The position numbers were made by a program, and so were the translations under genes. A DNA stretch of 52,779 bases from DSNY01 sp016861185 (lineage in GTDB: Bacteria; Pseudomonadota; Gammaproteobacteria; Burkholderiales; Burkholderiaceae_F): positions 1 through 52,779 of the forward strand of contig SZOR01000014.1 of the NCBI GenBank assembly GCA_030263275.1, read 5' to 3'. Below the pieces are notes generated by a model. That model saw only the letters and a program-made list of their open reading frames with translations. It ran no database searches and had not been told where the DNA came from. Within the stretch, counting starts at the first letter, position 1. The number at the start of each line of letters is the position of its first letter. Shown here one piece after another: positions 7,422-15,291 of the stretch.

Positions 7422-9641
7422 ATGAATCTGAAGAGCCTCGCCGCCATCTTGTTTGCCACGCTGCTCGCGACGCCCGCTGCGTGGCCGAGAGCGGCCGCGC
7501 CGACCGAAGGCGCCGCCCCGCGCGAGCGCCCGCGCATCGGGCTCGTGCTGTCCGGCGGCGGCGCGCGGGGCTTCGCGCATATCGGCGTGCTGAAGGTGTT
7601 GCAGGAGCTGCGCGTGCCGGTCGATGCGGTCGCCGCCACGAGCATGGGCGCGATCGTGGGCGGCGGCTATGCGGCCGGTTATTCGCCGCGGCAACTCGAG
7701 GAGCTCGCTCGCAGCACCGACTGGAACAACATCTTCTCGCTGCGCGCGCCGCGCGAATCGCTGCACTTCCGCCGCAAGGAGGACGACTACAAGAACCTGT
7801 CGAACGTCGAGTTCGGCATCAAGGAGGACGGGCTGACGCTGCCGCGCGGAGCGGTCGGCAGCCAGAACCTGGGGCTGTTCCTGCGCGCGCTCGGCGGGCC
7901 GGTCAAGGAGATCAACGATCTCGCGCGGCTGCCGATCCCGTTCGCGGCGGCGGCGACCGACTTGGCGACCGGAAAGCTGGTCGTTCTGCAAAAGAACGTC
8001 TCGCTGTCCACCGCGATGCGCGCGTCGATGTCGGTGCCCGCGGCGTTCGCGCCCGTGGAGGTCGAAGGCCGGCCGCTGGTCGACGGCGGGCTGGTGCGCA
8101 ATCTGCCGGTCGATCTTGCCCGGCAGATGGGTGTGGATCGCGTGATCGCGGTCAACGTCGGCAGGCCCTTGCTGCCGAAGGAGCAGTTGACCAGCGTGCT
8201 CGCCGTCAGCGAGCAGGTGATCAACATCCTGACCGAGCAGAACGTCGAGCGCAGCCTGGCCGAGCTGGGGCCCGACGACATCCTGATCACGCCCGATCTC
8301 GCGGCCTTCGGCCCCGGCGACTTCGCGCGCAACGAGGCGATCGTCGCCGCCGGCGAAGCGGCCGCGCGCCGGCTCGCGGACCGGCTCGCGTCGCTCGCGC
8401 TCGACGCGGCCGCGTACGCCGCGTTCGAGGAGCGGCGCACGCAGCTCGTGCGCGAGGACCGGCCCGTCGCGGTGACCGACGTGCAGGTGGCCGGACTGCG
8501 CATCGTGAACCCGGAGGCGATCCGCCGCGAGATCGACGTGCCGCTCGACAAGCCGCTCGCGACCGCAGAGATCGACCGCGCGGTGCAGGAGGTGTTCGGC
8601 CGCGGCGACTTCGAGTCCGTCAGCTACAGCCTGGTCGACGACGGCCCGCGCCGCACGCTGATCGTCACGCCCTACGAGAAGTCCTGGGGCTACAACGCGC
8701 TGCGCGTCGGCGGCAACCTGCAGACCGACTTCGACACCGACAGCACGTTCAACCTGCTGATCGCGCACACGTGGAGCTGGCTCAACCGCTACGGCGCCGA
8801 GTGGCGCAACGAGCTGCAGATCGGCGATACGCAGCGGCTGCTCACCGAGCTGTACCAGCCGCTCGCGCCCGGCAGTCGCTGGTTCGTGCTGCCGCGGCTC
8901 GCGGCGCAGCGCGAGGACTTCGATCTGTTCGTCGGGGCCGAGCCGCTCGCGCGCTTCCGCAACTCGACCGCGCGCGCCGACCTCGCGGTCGGCCTTGCGC
9001 TGCCGCGGCTCGGATCGCTGCGCGTCGGCGTCGGCCGCGCGCAGATCGAAACGACGCGGCTGATCGGCCCGCCCGTGCTGCCGGCGGCGCGCAGCCTGGT
9101 CACCGCCGGCGGCGCCGAGCTGAGGCTCGACACGCTCGACACGGTCAACTATCCGCGGCGCGGTCTCTTCGCGAACCTCGCCTACCTGCGCTACAACGTC
9201 GCGGCCGGCAGCGCGCAGGCGCGCGACGCGTGGTCGGTCGAGGCGCTGAAGCCGATGACCTTCGGCCGTTACACCGTGGCGCTCGCGGCGCGCGGCGGCG
9301 TGGCCGCGCAGGAAGGCGCGTTCCGGCTGGGCGGGTTGTTCAACCTGTCGGGCACGCCGACCGGCCAGTTGAGCGGCGCGCGCTTCGCCCTGGTGCGCGC
9401 GCAGGCCTACCGCAACATCTCGGATGCGTTCGGCGACATCGCGATGCCCGTCTACGTCGGCTTCTCGCTCGAAGCGGGCGACGCGATCGCGCGCCGGCAG
9501 ACGCTGCGCTGGTCGGACTTCGCGCACGCGGGTTCGCTGTTCTTCGGTGCGGAATCCCTCGTCGGCCCGGTGTACTTCGCGCTCGGCCGCACCTTCGGCG
9601 GTTCGAGCGCGATCTACTTCTACTGGGGCCGGCCGCAGTGA
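7422..9641 (+). CDS. plpD: Patatin-like phospholipase with POTRA and outer-membrane barrel (PlpD-type, type Vd autotransporter)
   Basis: The 739-aa protein has a signal peptide (residues 1 to about 26). A patatin domain follows with the oxyanion loop GGGARG (45-50), the nucleophile in ATSMG (Ser74) and the Asp of the dyad in DGG (221). A POTRA-like domain starts near 355 (VTDVQVAGLRIVNPEAIRRE). A C-terminal 16-strand-type barrel ends in IYFYWGRPQ. This is the layout of PlpD, which moves its own phospholipase to the cell surface. Catalytic residues are intact. The ATG at 7422 begins the signal peptide. Natural substrates are lipids; the target is not known. Confidence 0.9.
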   Translation: MNLKSLAAILFATLLATPAAWPRAAAPTEGAAPRERPRIGLVLSGGGARGFAHIGVLKVLQELRVPVDAVAATSMGAIVGGGYAAGYSPRQLEELARSTDWNNIFSLRAPRESLHFRRKEDDYKNLSNVEFGIKEDGLTLPRGAVGSQNLGLFLRALGGPVKEINDLARLPIPFAAAATDLATGKLVVLQKNVSLSTAMRASMSVPAAFAPVEVEGRPLVDGGLVRNLPVDLARQMGVDRVIAVNVGRPLLPKEQLTSVLAVSEQVINILTEQNVERSLAELGPDDILITPDLAAFGPGDFARNEAIVAAGEAAARRLADRLASLALDAAAYAAFEERRTQLVREDRPVAVTDVQVAGLRIVNPEAIRREIDVPLDKPLATAEIDRAVQEVFGRGDFESVSYSLVDDGPRRTLIVTPYEKSWGYNALRVGGNLQTDFDTDSTFNLLIAHTWSWLNRYGAEWRNELQIGDTQRLLTELYQPLAPGSRWFVLPRLAAQREDFDLFVGAEPLARFRNSTARADLAVGLALPRLGSLRVGVGRAQIETTRLIGPPVLPAARSLVTAGGAELRLDTLDTVNYPRRGLFANLAYLRYNVAAGSAQARDAWSVEALKPMTFGRYTVALAARGGVAAQEGAFRLGGLFNLSGTPTGQLSGARFALVRAQAYRNISDAFGDIAMPVYVGFSLEAGDAIARRQTLRWSDFAHAGSLFFGAESLVGPVYFALGRTFGGSSAIYFYWGRPQ

Positions 9642-9653
9642 GGCGTAGGGGAT

Positions 9654-10325
9654 TCAGCGACCGCGCGGCGGCAGGTACAGATCCTGCCGGTAGGTCAGCA
9701 CGACGTTCGGGCGGAAGATGACGAGCGCGGAGAAGATCATGCCGCTGGCGAGCGCCTCGCCCCAGGCGAGCAGCAGCGCGTAGCCGATCGCTTCGCCGAC
9801 CTGCGCCGCCGCGGACGACGCCGCGACGGCAGCCGCGACGAGCAGTTGCGCGACGCTGGTCGCCGCCGTCGTCGCGAGCACGACGAACAGACCGTTGCCG
9901 ATGATGAACACGAAGAGGTTCTTCGGCAGGCGCGCTTCGATCCGTCGCTGCAGCGCCGTGGCCATCCAGGCCGGAAACGCGGCGAACAGCAGACCGTTCA
10001 GACCGAAGTTGCTCCAGGCGCCGCCGGTGAACGCCGCGTGGACCGCCAGCGCCGCGACGAGCCCGAGGATCGCCCGCGCGCGGCCGAACAGCAGCGAGAA
10101 GAGCGCCACGCCGAGCAGCCCAAACTGCACGCCCTGCGCCGACCTGACCGGCAGCGACCACAGGAACGAGACGCAGACGATTCCCGCGAGCCAGGCGTGC
10201 TGCGCGGCGCCGTCCGGCAGAAAGCGCCCGCGCACGCTGACGAGCCCCCACAACGCGATCGGCGCGAACAGCACGGCCGCGAGCCATGCGAACTGCCCTC
10301 CGACCGGCGTATGCAGCAGCGCCAT
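9654..10325 (-). CDS. Polytopic membrane protein, CbiM-like energy-coupling-factor permease family
   Basis: The 223-aa product has about six hydrophobic segments. It begins MALLHTPVGGQFAWLAAVLF and contains a GLNGLLFAAFPAW segment and a basic loop before FVFIIGNGLFVV. The early His-Thr-Pro and the overall pattern fit the CbiM-like energy-coupling-factor membrane proteins of betaproteobacteria, but the match is loose and no ATPase gene is nearby. It lies on the minus strand after fliR, across a heptamer-repeat spacer. It is probably a separate unit rather than a flagellar gene. Confidence 0.55.
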   Translation of the reverse strand: MALLHTPVGGQFAWLAAVLFAPIALWGLVSVRGRFLPDGAAQHAWLAGIVCVSFLWSLPVRSAQGVQFGLLGVALFSLLFGRARAILGLVAALAVHAAFTGGAWSNFGLNGLLFAAFPAWMATALQRRIEARLPKNLFVFIIGNGLFVVLATTAATSVAQLLVAAAVAASSAAAQVGEAIGYALLLAWGEALASGMIFSALVIFRPNVVLTYRQDLYLPPRGR

Positions 10326-10343
10326 GCGGGCAGTCTAGCGTTC

Positions 10344-10486
10344 GGATTGCGGATCGCCGATTGCGGATTGGGCACGGCGCGGGCCCGCACGGTTGCCGGC
10401 AGGTGCGGCAGGCCGCGACGGGGGTTGCGTAGATGTCGTCGGCAGGCTGCGCTCGACGCAATCCTCAATCCGCAATCCGCAATCCG
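10344..10486. repeat. Heptamer-array hairpin element a (fliR / permease gap)
   Basis: The left arm (10344-10370) carries GGATTGC-type heptamers. The right arm (10457-10486) carries the inverted GCAATCC units. They enclose about 86 bp of GC-rich core. The whole fills the 163-bp gap between the permease gene and fliR, and the arms can pair in RNA from either strand. Confidence 0.85.
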
Positions 10487-10488
10487 AG

Positions 10489-11256
10489 TCAGTTCACCCA
10501 AGCGCCGACGCCGCGTTCGAGCGCGGCGCGCAGCGGGGCTTCGACGTAGGGCAGCAGCAGGAACAGCACGGCCAGGCCGACCAGCAGCGTTAGCGGGAAG
10601 CCCACGGCGAAGATGTTCAGTTGCGGCGCGATCCGCGCGAGCACGCCCAGCACGACGTTGGTGAGCAGCATCACCGCGAGGAAGGGCAGGGCGATCGCAA
10701 GTCCGATGGCGAACATCTCGGCGCCGAAACGCACGACGCGCTCGAAGGTCAGCGGCATCGCGAACTCGCCGCCCGACAGCGGGAACAGCCGGAAGCTTTC
10801 GGCGAGCGCATGGATCAGCAGCAGGTGGCCGTCGATCGCGACGAACATCAGCAGCGCGAGCAGCGACATGAAGCTCGCCACCGGCGTCTGCGCCTGCCCG
10901 GTCGCCGGGTTGAAGAAGCCGGCGAACGAAAGCCCCATCTGCAGGCCGATCAGCTCGCCCGCGATCTCGAGCGCGGCGAGTATCACGCGCACGGTGAAGC
11001 CGATGATCAGCCCGATCAGGATGTTCTGCACGAGCAACGCGAAGCCCGGCGCAGTCATCACGTCGGTGATCGGCGGCGAAGGGACCACCGGCATCAGCAC
11101 GACCGCCACCGCGAGCCCGAGCCCGACTTTGATCCGCACCGGGATCGCGCGGTGCGCGAGCAGCGGTGCGGCGGCGAACAGTGCCAGCACCCGCACGAGC
11201 GGCCAGAACACCGCGCCGTACCAGGCGGCGAGCTGCTCGGAGGTAAAGGTGATCAC
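10489..11256 (-). CDS. fliR: Flagellar export apparatus membrane protein FliR
   Basis: The 255-aa protein begins VITFTSEQLAAWYGAVFWPL, as FliR usually does, and has about six membrane spans. Conserved blocks include PVRIKVGLGLAVA, GQAQTPVASFMS and the C-terminal GFPLTLLVGLAVLFLLLPYV. FliR forms the export gate with FliP and FliQ. The start is GTG at 11256; the more upstream frame only translates the repeat. No ribosome site precedes it: the heptamer array ends 4 nt away. It is last in the fliLMNOPQR run. Confidence 0.95.
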   Translation of the reverse strand: MITFTSEQLAAWYGAVFWPLVRVLALFAAAPLLAHRAIPVRIKVGLGLAVAVVLMPVVPSPPITDVMTAPGFALLVQNILIGLIIGFTVRVILAALEIAGELIGLQMGLSFAGFFNPATGQAQTPVASFMSLLALLMFVAIDGHLLLIHALAESFRLFPLSGGEFAMPLTFERVVRFGAEMFAIGLAIALPFLAVMLLTNVVLGVLARIAPQLNIFAVGFPLTLLVGLAVLFLLLPYVEAPLRAALERGVGAWVN

Positions 11257-11260
11257 GACG

Positions 11261-11393
11261 GGATTGCGGATTGCGGATTGCGGATTGCGCCGACCTCGGT
11301 GCGCGCAGATGATTTGCAAGGTGCACCGGTATTGAACCGCGCCATGCGCAATCCGTAATCCGAAGCAACGAACAGCGCAATCCGCAATCCGAG
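11261..11393. repeat. Heptamer-array hairpin element b (fliQ / fliR gap)
   Basis: The left arm GGATTGC x4 lies at 11261-11288. The right arms lie at 11346-11362 and 11375-11393. The core (about 11289-11345) and right half are clearly homologous to element j near 46267: both share GGTGCACCGG, ACCGCGCCATGCGCAATCCG and AAGCAACGAACA. These are two copies of one larger element. Confidence 0.9.
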
Positions 11394-11400
11394 CATCGCC

Positions 11401-11670
11401 TCAGCCGATCGCCGTGGGGATGGACTCGAACAGCCGCCGCACGTAGTCGACGTAGTAGGTGATGATCCAGGGGCCGGCGATGACCAGCGCGGCGAGGATC
11501 GCGACGAGCTTCGGGATGAACGACAGCGTCATCTCGTTGATCTGCGTGGCCGCCTGCAGGATCGACACGATCAGCCCGACGACCAGCGCCGCGATCAGCA
11601 TCGGTGCGGAGATCATCAGCATCACGTACAGCGCCTGCTGGCCGAGGGTGATGACGGATTGGGGATTCAT
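11401..11670 (-). CDS. fliQ: Flagellar export apparatus protein FliQ
   Basis: This 89-aa protein has two membrane helices. MNPQSVITLGQQALYVMLMI and the block LIVSILQAATQINEMTLSFI are diagnostic for FliQ, which packs around the FliP/FliR gate. Length is standard. No clear ribosome site precedes the ATG at 11670, which is 36 bp after fliP. Confidence 0.96.
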   Translation of the reverse strand: MNPQSVITLGQQALYVMLMISAPMLIAALVVGLIVSILQAATQINEMTLSFIPKLVAILAALVIAGPWIITYYVDYVRRLFESIPTAIG

Positions 11671-11706
11671 GGTCGCGAAGGATCGGCGAACGAACGAGGT
11701 GCGGTC

Positions 11707-12546
11707 TCAGATCTGGAACGAGGCGACGAGCGAACCGATCAGCAGGTTCCAGCCGTCGGCGAGCACGAACAGCATCAGCTTGAAGGGGAGCGCGATCAGC
11801 ACCGGCGACAGCATCATCATGCCCATCGACATCAGCACGCTGGCGACGACCATGTCGATGATCAGGAACGGGATGAACACCATGAAGCCGATCTGGAACG
11901 CGGTCTTCAGCTCCGAAGTGACGAAGGCGGGGATCACGACGCGCAGCGGCAGCTTGTCGGGACTGTCGGCGCCTTCGACGCGGCCCATGCGCGTGAACAG
12001 CTCCAGGTCGTTGGCGCGCGTGTGCTTGAGCATGAAGTCCTTCATCGGCGCCGACCCGGTCGCGAGCGCCTGCTCGAAGTTCACCTTCTGGTCGCGGTAG
12101 GGCACGTACGCGCTGTCGTGGATGCGGTCGAAGGTCGGGCCCATCACGAAGAAGGTCAGGAACAGCGCCAGCCCGATCAGCACCTGGTTCGGCGGCGTGG
12201 TCTGCGTGCCGAGCGCCATCCGCAGCAGGGACAGCACGATGATGATGCGCGTGAAGCTCGTCATCATCAGCAGCACCGCCGGCAGGAAGGTCAGCAGCGT
12301 AAAGAACAGCAGCGTCTGCACCGGTACCGAGTACGTCGTGCCGCCGCCGGCGCCGGGGGCGGCGGTGACTTGGATCGGGCTGGTTTGGGCGAAGGCGGGG
12401 TGGCTCAGCGCCAGCAGGAGCAGCAGTGCGGTGAGCCAGAGGAATCCCCCCCGGCCCCCTTTTGTCAATGGGGGGAGTGACGGCAGGTCGCAGACCAACC
12501 CCCCTTTCGTAAAGGGGGGCAGGGGGGATTTCGATCGTGCCTTCAC
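11707..12546 (-). CDS. fliP: Flagellar export apparatus protein FliP with repeat-encoded leader
   Basis: The 279-aa protein is a full FliP: PVQTLLFFTLLTFLPAVLLM, MTSFTRIIIVLSLLRMALGT, PPNQVLIGLALFLTFFVMGP and the C-terminal GMMMLSPVLIALPFKLMLFV. It is about 30 residues longer than usual. Residues 6-35 read SKSPLPPFTKGGLVC, then SLPPLTKGGRGGF, encoded by two inverted copies of a CCCCCTTT/AAAGGGGG element. A normal signal-peptide core (LTALLLLLALSHPAFA) follows. GTG at 12546 overlaps the fliO stop as GTGA, and no other start lies between it and the hydrophobic core. The repeat therefore appears to be translated as an extended n-region of the signal peptide. Confidence 0.95.
   Translation of the reverse strand: MKARSKSPLPPFTKGGLVCDLPSLPPLTKGGRGGFLWLTALLLLLALSHPAFAQTSPIQVTAAPGAGGGTTYSVPVQTLLFFTLLTFLPAVLLMMTSFTRIIIVLSLLRMALGTQTTPPNQVLIGLALFLTFFVMGPTFDRIHDSAYVPYRDQKVNFEQALATGSAPMKDFMLKHTRANDLELFTRMGRVEGADSPDKLPLRVVIPAFVTSELKTAFQIGFMVFIPFLIIDMVVASVLMSMGMMMLSPVLIALPFKLMLFVLADGWNLLIGSLVASFQI
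12444..12531. repeat. Two inverted copies of the CCCCCTTTCGTAAAGGGGG element inside fliP
   Basis: Copy 1 (about 12444-12476) and copy 2 (12499-12530) are each a C5-6TTT...AAAG5-6 palindrome with a trailing G6AT block, in opposite orientation. They lie in frame in the fliP leader and are stop-free. A further copy is at 15137-15165, and a degenerate one at 15209-15228. Confidence 0.85.
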
Positions 12547-12947
12547 TTCTGCACTCTTGCCATCAGCGAGGCGAACGATGTCGCCGAGCCGCTCAGCGCG
12601 CTCGCATCGCCCTTGGGCAGCGTGCCGACGCGGCTGATGCTCGCGGCCGTGACGCCGAGCAGCAGCCAGCGTTCGCCGGCTTCGACGACGACGATGCGTT
12701 CACGCGGACCCAGAGGAAGCTGTGCGACGACGCGCAGCCCTGCGGTGCCGGCCGGCTGCGCGCCGCCGAGCCGCTTGAGCAGCCACATCGCCACCGGGAT
12801 CAGCGCCAGGACGAAGACGAGCGCGACGACCATCGGCACCAGCGAGGGGCCTTCGGCCGGTGCCTGCGCGCAGGCCGGCGCGCTCGCGAGCGCCAACGCG
12901 GCGAAGACGCCCCGGACGTCGTTCGTCGGCCGACGGCCGACGATCAT
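12543..12947 (-). CDS. fliO: Flagellar biosynthesis protein FliO
   Basis: The 134-aa protein has a signal-like N-terminus, one membrane span (VPMVVALVFVLALIPVAMWL, residues about 38-57), then a small cytoplasmic domain with RVVAQLPLGPRERIVVVEAG and WLLLGVT typical of FliO. FliO helps assemble the FliP ring. The ATG overlaps the fliN stop as ATGA, and its stop overlaps fliP as GTGA. The first residues, IVGRRPTND, come from a palindromic GC-rich stretch that resembles the DUF3025 tail. Confidence 0.9.
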   Translation of the reverse strand: MIVGRRPTNDVRGVFAALALASAPACAQAPAEGPSLVPMVVALVFVLALIPVAMWLLKRLGGAQPAGTAGLRVVAQLPLGPRERIVVVEAGERWLLLGVTAASISRVGTLPKGDASALSGSATSFASLMARVQK

Positions 12948-13366
12948 TTATGCAGCCTCCGCATCCGCTCGCTCGGCGTGACGATGTCGGTGAGTCGGAT
13001 GCCGAACTTCTCGTTGACGACGACGACTTCGCCCTGTGCGATCAGGCAGCCGTTGACCAGCACGTCCATCGGCTCGCCGGCGAGGGCGTCCAGCTCGATC
13101 ACCGAGCCCTGCGCGAGCTGCAGGATGTGCTTGATCGGAATCTTCGTGCGTCCCAGCTCGACGGTCAGATTGACCGGGATGTCGAGGATCAGGTCGATGT
13201 CCTGCGCGCCCTCGGGCGTGCTGCCGCCGCCGGGCGTCAGCCGCTGGAAGATGTTGGCGGGCTGCGCGGCGTCGACGGTCATCGCGCCGTCGGCGGCCTT
13301 CTGTTCGGCGAGCGCCGCCGCCCAGTCGTCGCCGGCGCCCTGTGCGGGGTCGAGTTGATCGCTCAT
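12944..13366 (-). CDS. fliN: Flagellar motor switch protein FliN
   Basis: The 140-aa protein has an acidic, Ala-rich N-terminus and a C-terminal SpoA domain: DLILDIPVNLTVELGRTKIP, ILQLAQGSVIELDALAGEPM, DVLVNGCLIAQGEVVVV and FGIRLTDIV. FliN sits at the base of the C-ring and affects switching and export. The ATG at 13366 shares one base with the fliM stop (TGATG), which indicates translational coupling. Confidence 0.96.
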   Translation of the reverse strand: MSDQLDPAQGAGDDWAAALAEQKAADGAMTVDAAQPANIFQRLTPGGGSTPEGAQDIDLILDIPVNLTVELGRTKIPIKHILQLAQGSVIELDALAGEPMDVLVNGCLIAQGEVVVVNEKFGIRLTDIVTPSERMRRLHK

Positions 13367-14370
13367 CAGTCGGTCCCTTCGACGGATCGCCCGTCGGTGT
13401 AGTGCGAGTACTTCAGCAGCTTCTCGATGCGGATCGCGGTGTGGCCGTTGACCGCGCCGAAGCGGCACTCCATCACCGGCACGCCGTCGACGTGCGCATG
13501 GATCAGCTCCTTCAGCGGCAGCTCGACGAAATCGCCGACGCGCAGCTTCATCAGATCGCCGACGGTCAGCGTCGTGCGCGCGAGCTCCGCGGTCAGTTCG
13601 ACGTCGGCCGACTGCACCTGCTGTGTCAGCATCCGCACCCAGCGGCGGTCGGGTTCGTGCGCGTCGCCCTGCACGGTCGAGTACAGGATGTCGCGGATCG
13701 GTTCGAGCGTGGAGTAGGGGAAGCAGATGTGCACTTCGCCGCTCTGCTCGCCGACTTCGATGTTGAAGGTCGTGGTGACGACGATCTCCGACGGCGTGGC
13801 GACGTTGGCGAACTGCGTGTGCATCTCCGAGCGCAGGTGCTGGAAGTTGAACCTGAACAGCCCGGTCCATGCCTTGGTGTACTCGGCGAGCGCCACGTCC
13901 ACCAGCCGCTGGATGATGCGGCTTTCGGTCGGCGAAAAGTCGCGCCCCTCGATGCGCGCGTGCAGCTTGCCGGTGCCGCCGAACAGCGTGTCGATCACCG
14001 CGAACACCAGGTTCGGGTCGAAGATCACGAGCGCGTTGCCGCGCAGCGGCGCAGTCGACACGATGTTGATGTTGGTCGGCACGACGATGTCGCGCAGGAA
14101 GGCCGAATACTTGATCACGCGCACCGGACCGACCGAGATCTCCGGGCTGCGGCGCATGAAGTTGAACAGGCCGATGCGCAGGTTGCGGGCGAAGCGCTCG
14201 TTGATGATCTCGAGCGTGGGCATGCGCCCGCGGACGATGCGCTCCTGGCTCGCGATGTCGTAATCGCGGATGCCGCCGCCGCCTTCTTCGCGTTCGAGCT
14301 TCTGCGACTCGCCCGTGACGCCCTCGAGCAGCGCGTCGACTTCGTCCTGCGAGAGAAAGTGGTCAGCCAT
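13366..14370 (-). CDS. fliM: Flagellar motor switch protein FliM
   Basis: The 334-aa protein starts MADHFLSQDEVDALLEGVTG, the CheY-P binding peptide (LSQDEVDALL). The middle domain has LEIINERFARNLRIGLFNFM and VFAVIDTLFGGTGK. The C-terminal SpoA part has LMKLRVGDFVELPL and ends YTDGRSVEGTD. It forms the switch ring with FliG and FliN. The ribosome site is weak (GGCGGA), with heptamer element c just upstream. Confidence 0.97.
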   Translation of the reverse strand: MADHFLSQDEVDALLEGVTGESQKLEREEGGGGIRDYDIASQERIVRGRMPTLEIINERFARNLRIGLFNFMRRSPEISVGPVRVIKYSAFLRDIVVPTNINIVSTAPLRGNALVIFDPNLVFAVIDTLFGGTGKLHARIEGRDFSPTESRIIQRLVDVALAEYTKAWTGLFRFNFQHLRSEMHTQFANVATPSEIVVTTTFNIEVGEQSGEVHICFPYSTLEPIRDILYSTVQGDAHEPDRRWVRMLTQQVQSADVELTAELARTTLTVGDLMKLRVGDFVELPLKELIHAHVDGVPVMECRFGAVNGHTAIRIEKLLKYSHYTDGRSVEGTD

Positions 14371-14383
14371 TCGTCCGCCGTTC

Positions 14384-14441
14384 GGATTGCGGATTGCGCA
14401 GTGCGCTGTCGGCGCGATCCGCGATCCGCGATCCGCAGTCC
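14384..14441. repeat. Heptamer-array hairpin element c (fliM / fliL gap)
   Basis: A short member of the family: GGATTGC x2 at 14384-14398, a core of about 14 bp, then GCGATCC/GCAGTCC inverted units at 14413-14441. It fills nearly the whole 72-bp gap between fliL and fliM. Confidence 0.85.
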
Positions 14442-14442
14442 G

Positions 14443-14940
14443 TCATTGGATGATCAGGTGCGTGAAGTTCACCGCCTCGACGCCCTTTTCGGCGGGGGTG
14501 CGCTCGAGCGGCTTGTTGGCGGCGGCGATGATCTCCTGCGCGAGCTTTTCCTTGGCTTCGCGCGTGGCGAGATCGGCCGCCTTCTTCGAGCTGAGCAGCA
14601 GCAGGATCTCGCTGCGCACGGCGGGCATCATGTTCTTCAGCACCTCGCCGGCGGCCGTGTCCCTCATCTCCGCAACGAGCTTGACCTGCATGAAGCGGTC
14701 GTTGTCCTCGTCGCGCAGATTGACCGTGAAGGACTCGAGATCGACGAAGACCGGCGTCTTCTTCGGTTGGCCCTTCTGCTCCGCTGCCTGCGGCGCGTCC
14801 TTTTTGCCGATCAGCAGATAGGCCGCGGCGCCGCCGCCGGCAGCCAGCAGCGTCGCGCCCACGCCGACGACCAGCAGCAGCTTGGACTTGCTCTTCTTCG
14901 GGGCCTTGGCTTCTTCGGCCTTGGCGTCCTTTTCGGCCAT
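14443..14940 (-). CDS. fliL: Flagellar basal body-associated protein FliL
   Basis: The 165-aa protein has a short basic cytoplasmic start (KAPKKSKSK), one membrane helix (LLLVVGVGATLLAAGGGAAA) and a periplasmic FliL domain with FVDLESFTVNLRDEDNDRFM, then MQVKLVAEMRD. FliL surrounds the stator and supports torque. A clear GGAG ribosome site precedes the ATG. It is the first gene of the fliLMNOPQR run and has a candidate promoter and FlhDC site upstream. Confidence 0.95.
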   Translation of the reverse strand: MAEKDAKAEEAKAPKKSKSKLLLVVGVGATLLAAGGGAAAYLLIGKKDAPQAAEQKGQPKKTPVFVDLESFTVNLRDEDNDRFMQVKLVAEMRDTAAGEVLKNMMPAVRSEILLLLSSKKAADLATREAKEKLAQEIIAAANKPLERTPAEKGVEAVNFTHLIIQ

Positions 14941-14995
14941 CGCGAACTCCGTGTCGAATCCACATCACGCACGTCGACCGCCGAAGCGGGCGACG

Positions 14996-15023
14996 TTATC
15001 GGCACGATTATTCGAGGGCTTGA
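14996..15023 (-). promoter_or_regulatory. Sigma-28-like promoter before fliL
   Basis: On the minus strand, TCAA (15023-15020) and GCCGATAA (15003-14996) are separated by 16 nt, matching the spacing at fliC, flaG and motA here. It overlaps the candidate FlhDC site. GCCGATAA lies 56 bp before the fliL ATG. Confidence 0.55.
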
Positions 15024-15044
15024 GGGGGCGCGATCCCGCGATAA
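15005..15044 (-). promoter_or_regulatory. Candidate FlhD4C2 site before fliL
   Basis: On the minus strand, a 40-bp block starts TTATCGCG and ends AAGCCCTCGAATAATCG. A block of exactly the same length and plan (TTATCCGC ... AAGTCGCCCGAATAATCG) precedes fliF. The two share TCGCGCCC in the middle and imperfect inverted TTAT/AATAA ends. This fits the inverted-repeat layout of class II flagellar FlhDC boxes. Confidence 0.5.
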
Positions 15045-15063
15045 ACGGCGGGAATCGGGAGGG

Positions 15064-15279
15064 CGGATCTGGGATTGCGGAGCGCGGATTGCGTCTCACG
15101 GACTGCTGAGGTTCCCCGCACAAGGCGGCGCCTCTTCCCCCTTTCGTAAAGGGGGACCGAGGGGGATCTCAGAACGTCGCCAAGCGCAAGCTCCCCAAGT
15201 CCCCGCTGCCCTCCCTTTCAAAGGAGGGCGCGAGTGCGCTGCATCGCTGCCGCATCCTCGCGCAATCCGCAATCCGCGC
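15064..15279. repeat. Heptamer-array hairpin element d with nested C5TTT palindromes (fliK / fliL gap)
   Basis: Left GGATTGCGG-type units lie at 15064-15093 and right GCAATCC units at 15251-15279. The core holds a CCCCCTTTCGTAAAGGGGG element (15137-15165) and a degenerate CCTCCCTTTCAAAGGAGGG (15209-15228). No gene is seen in the 351-bp gap 14941-15291. Confidence 0.8.
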
Positions 15280-15291
15280 TCGGCCGTCCGA

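Noticed and set aside
7392..9527. A 711-codon minus frame opposite the patatin gene
   Set aside because: It is a shadow of the plus-strand PlpD-type gene, without recognisable domains.
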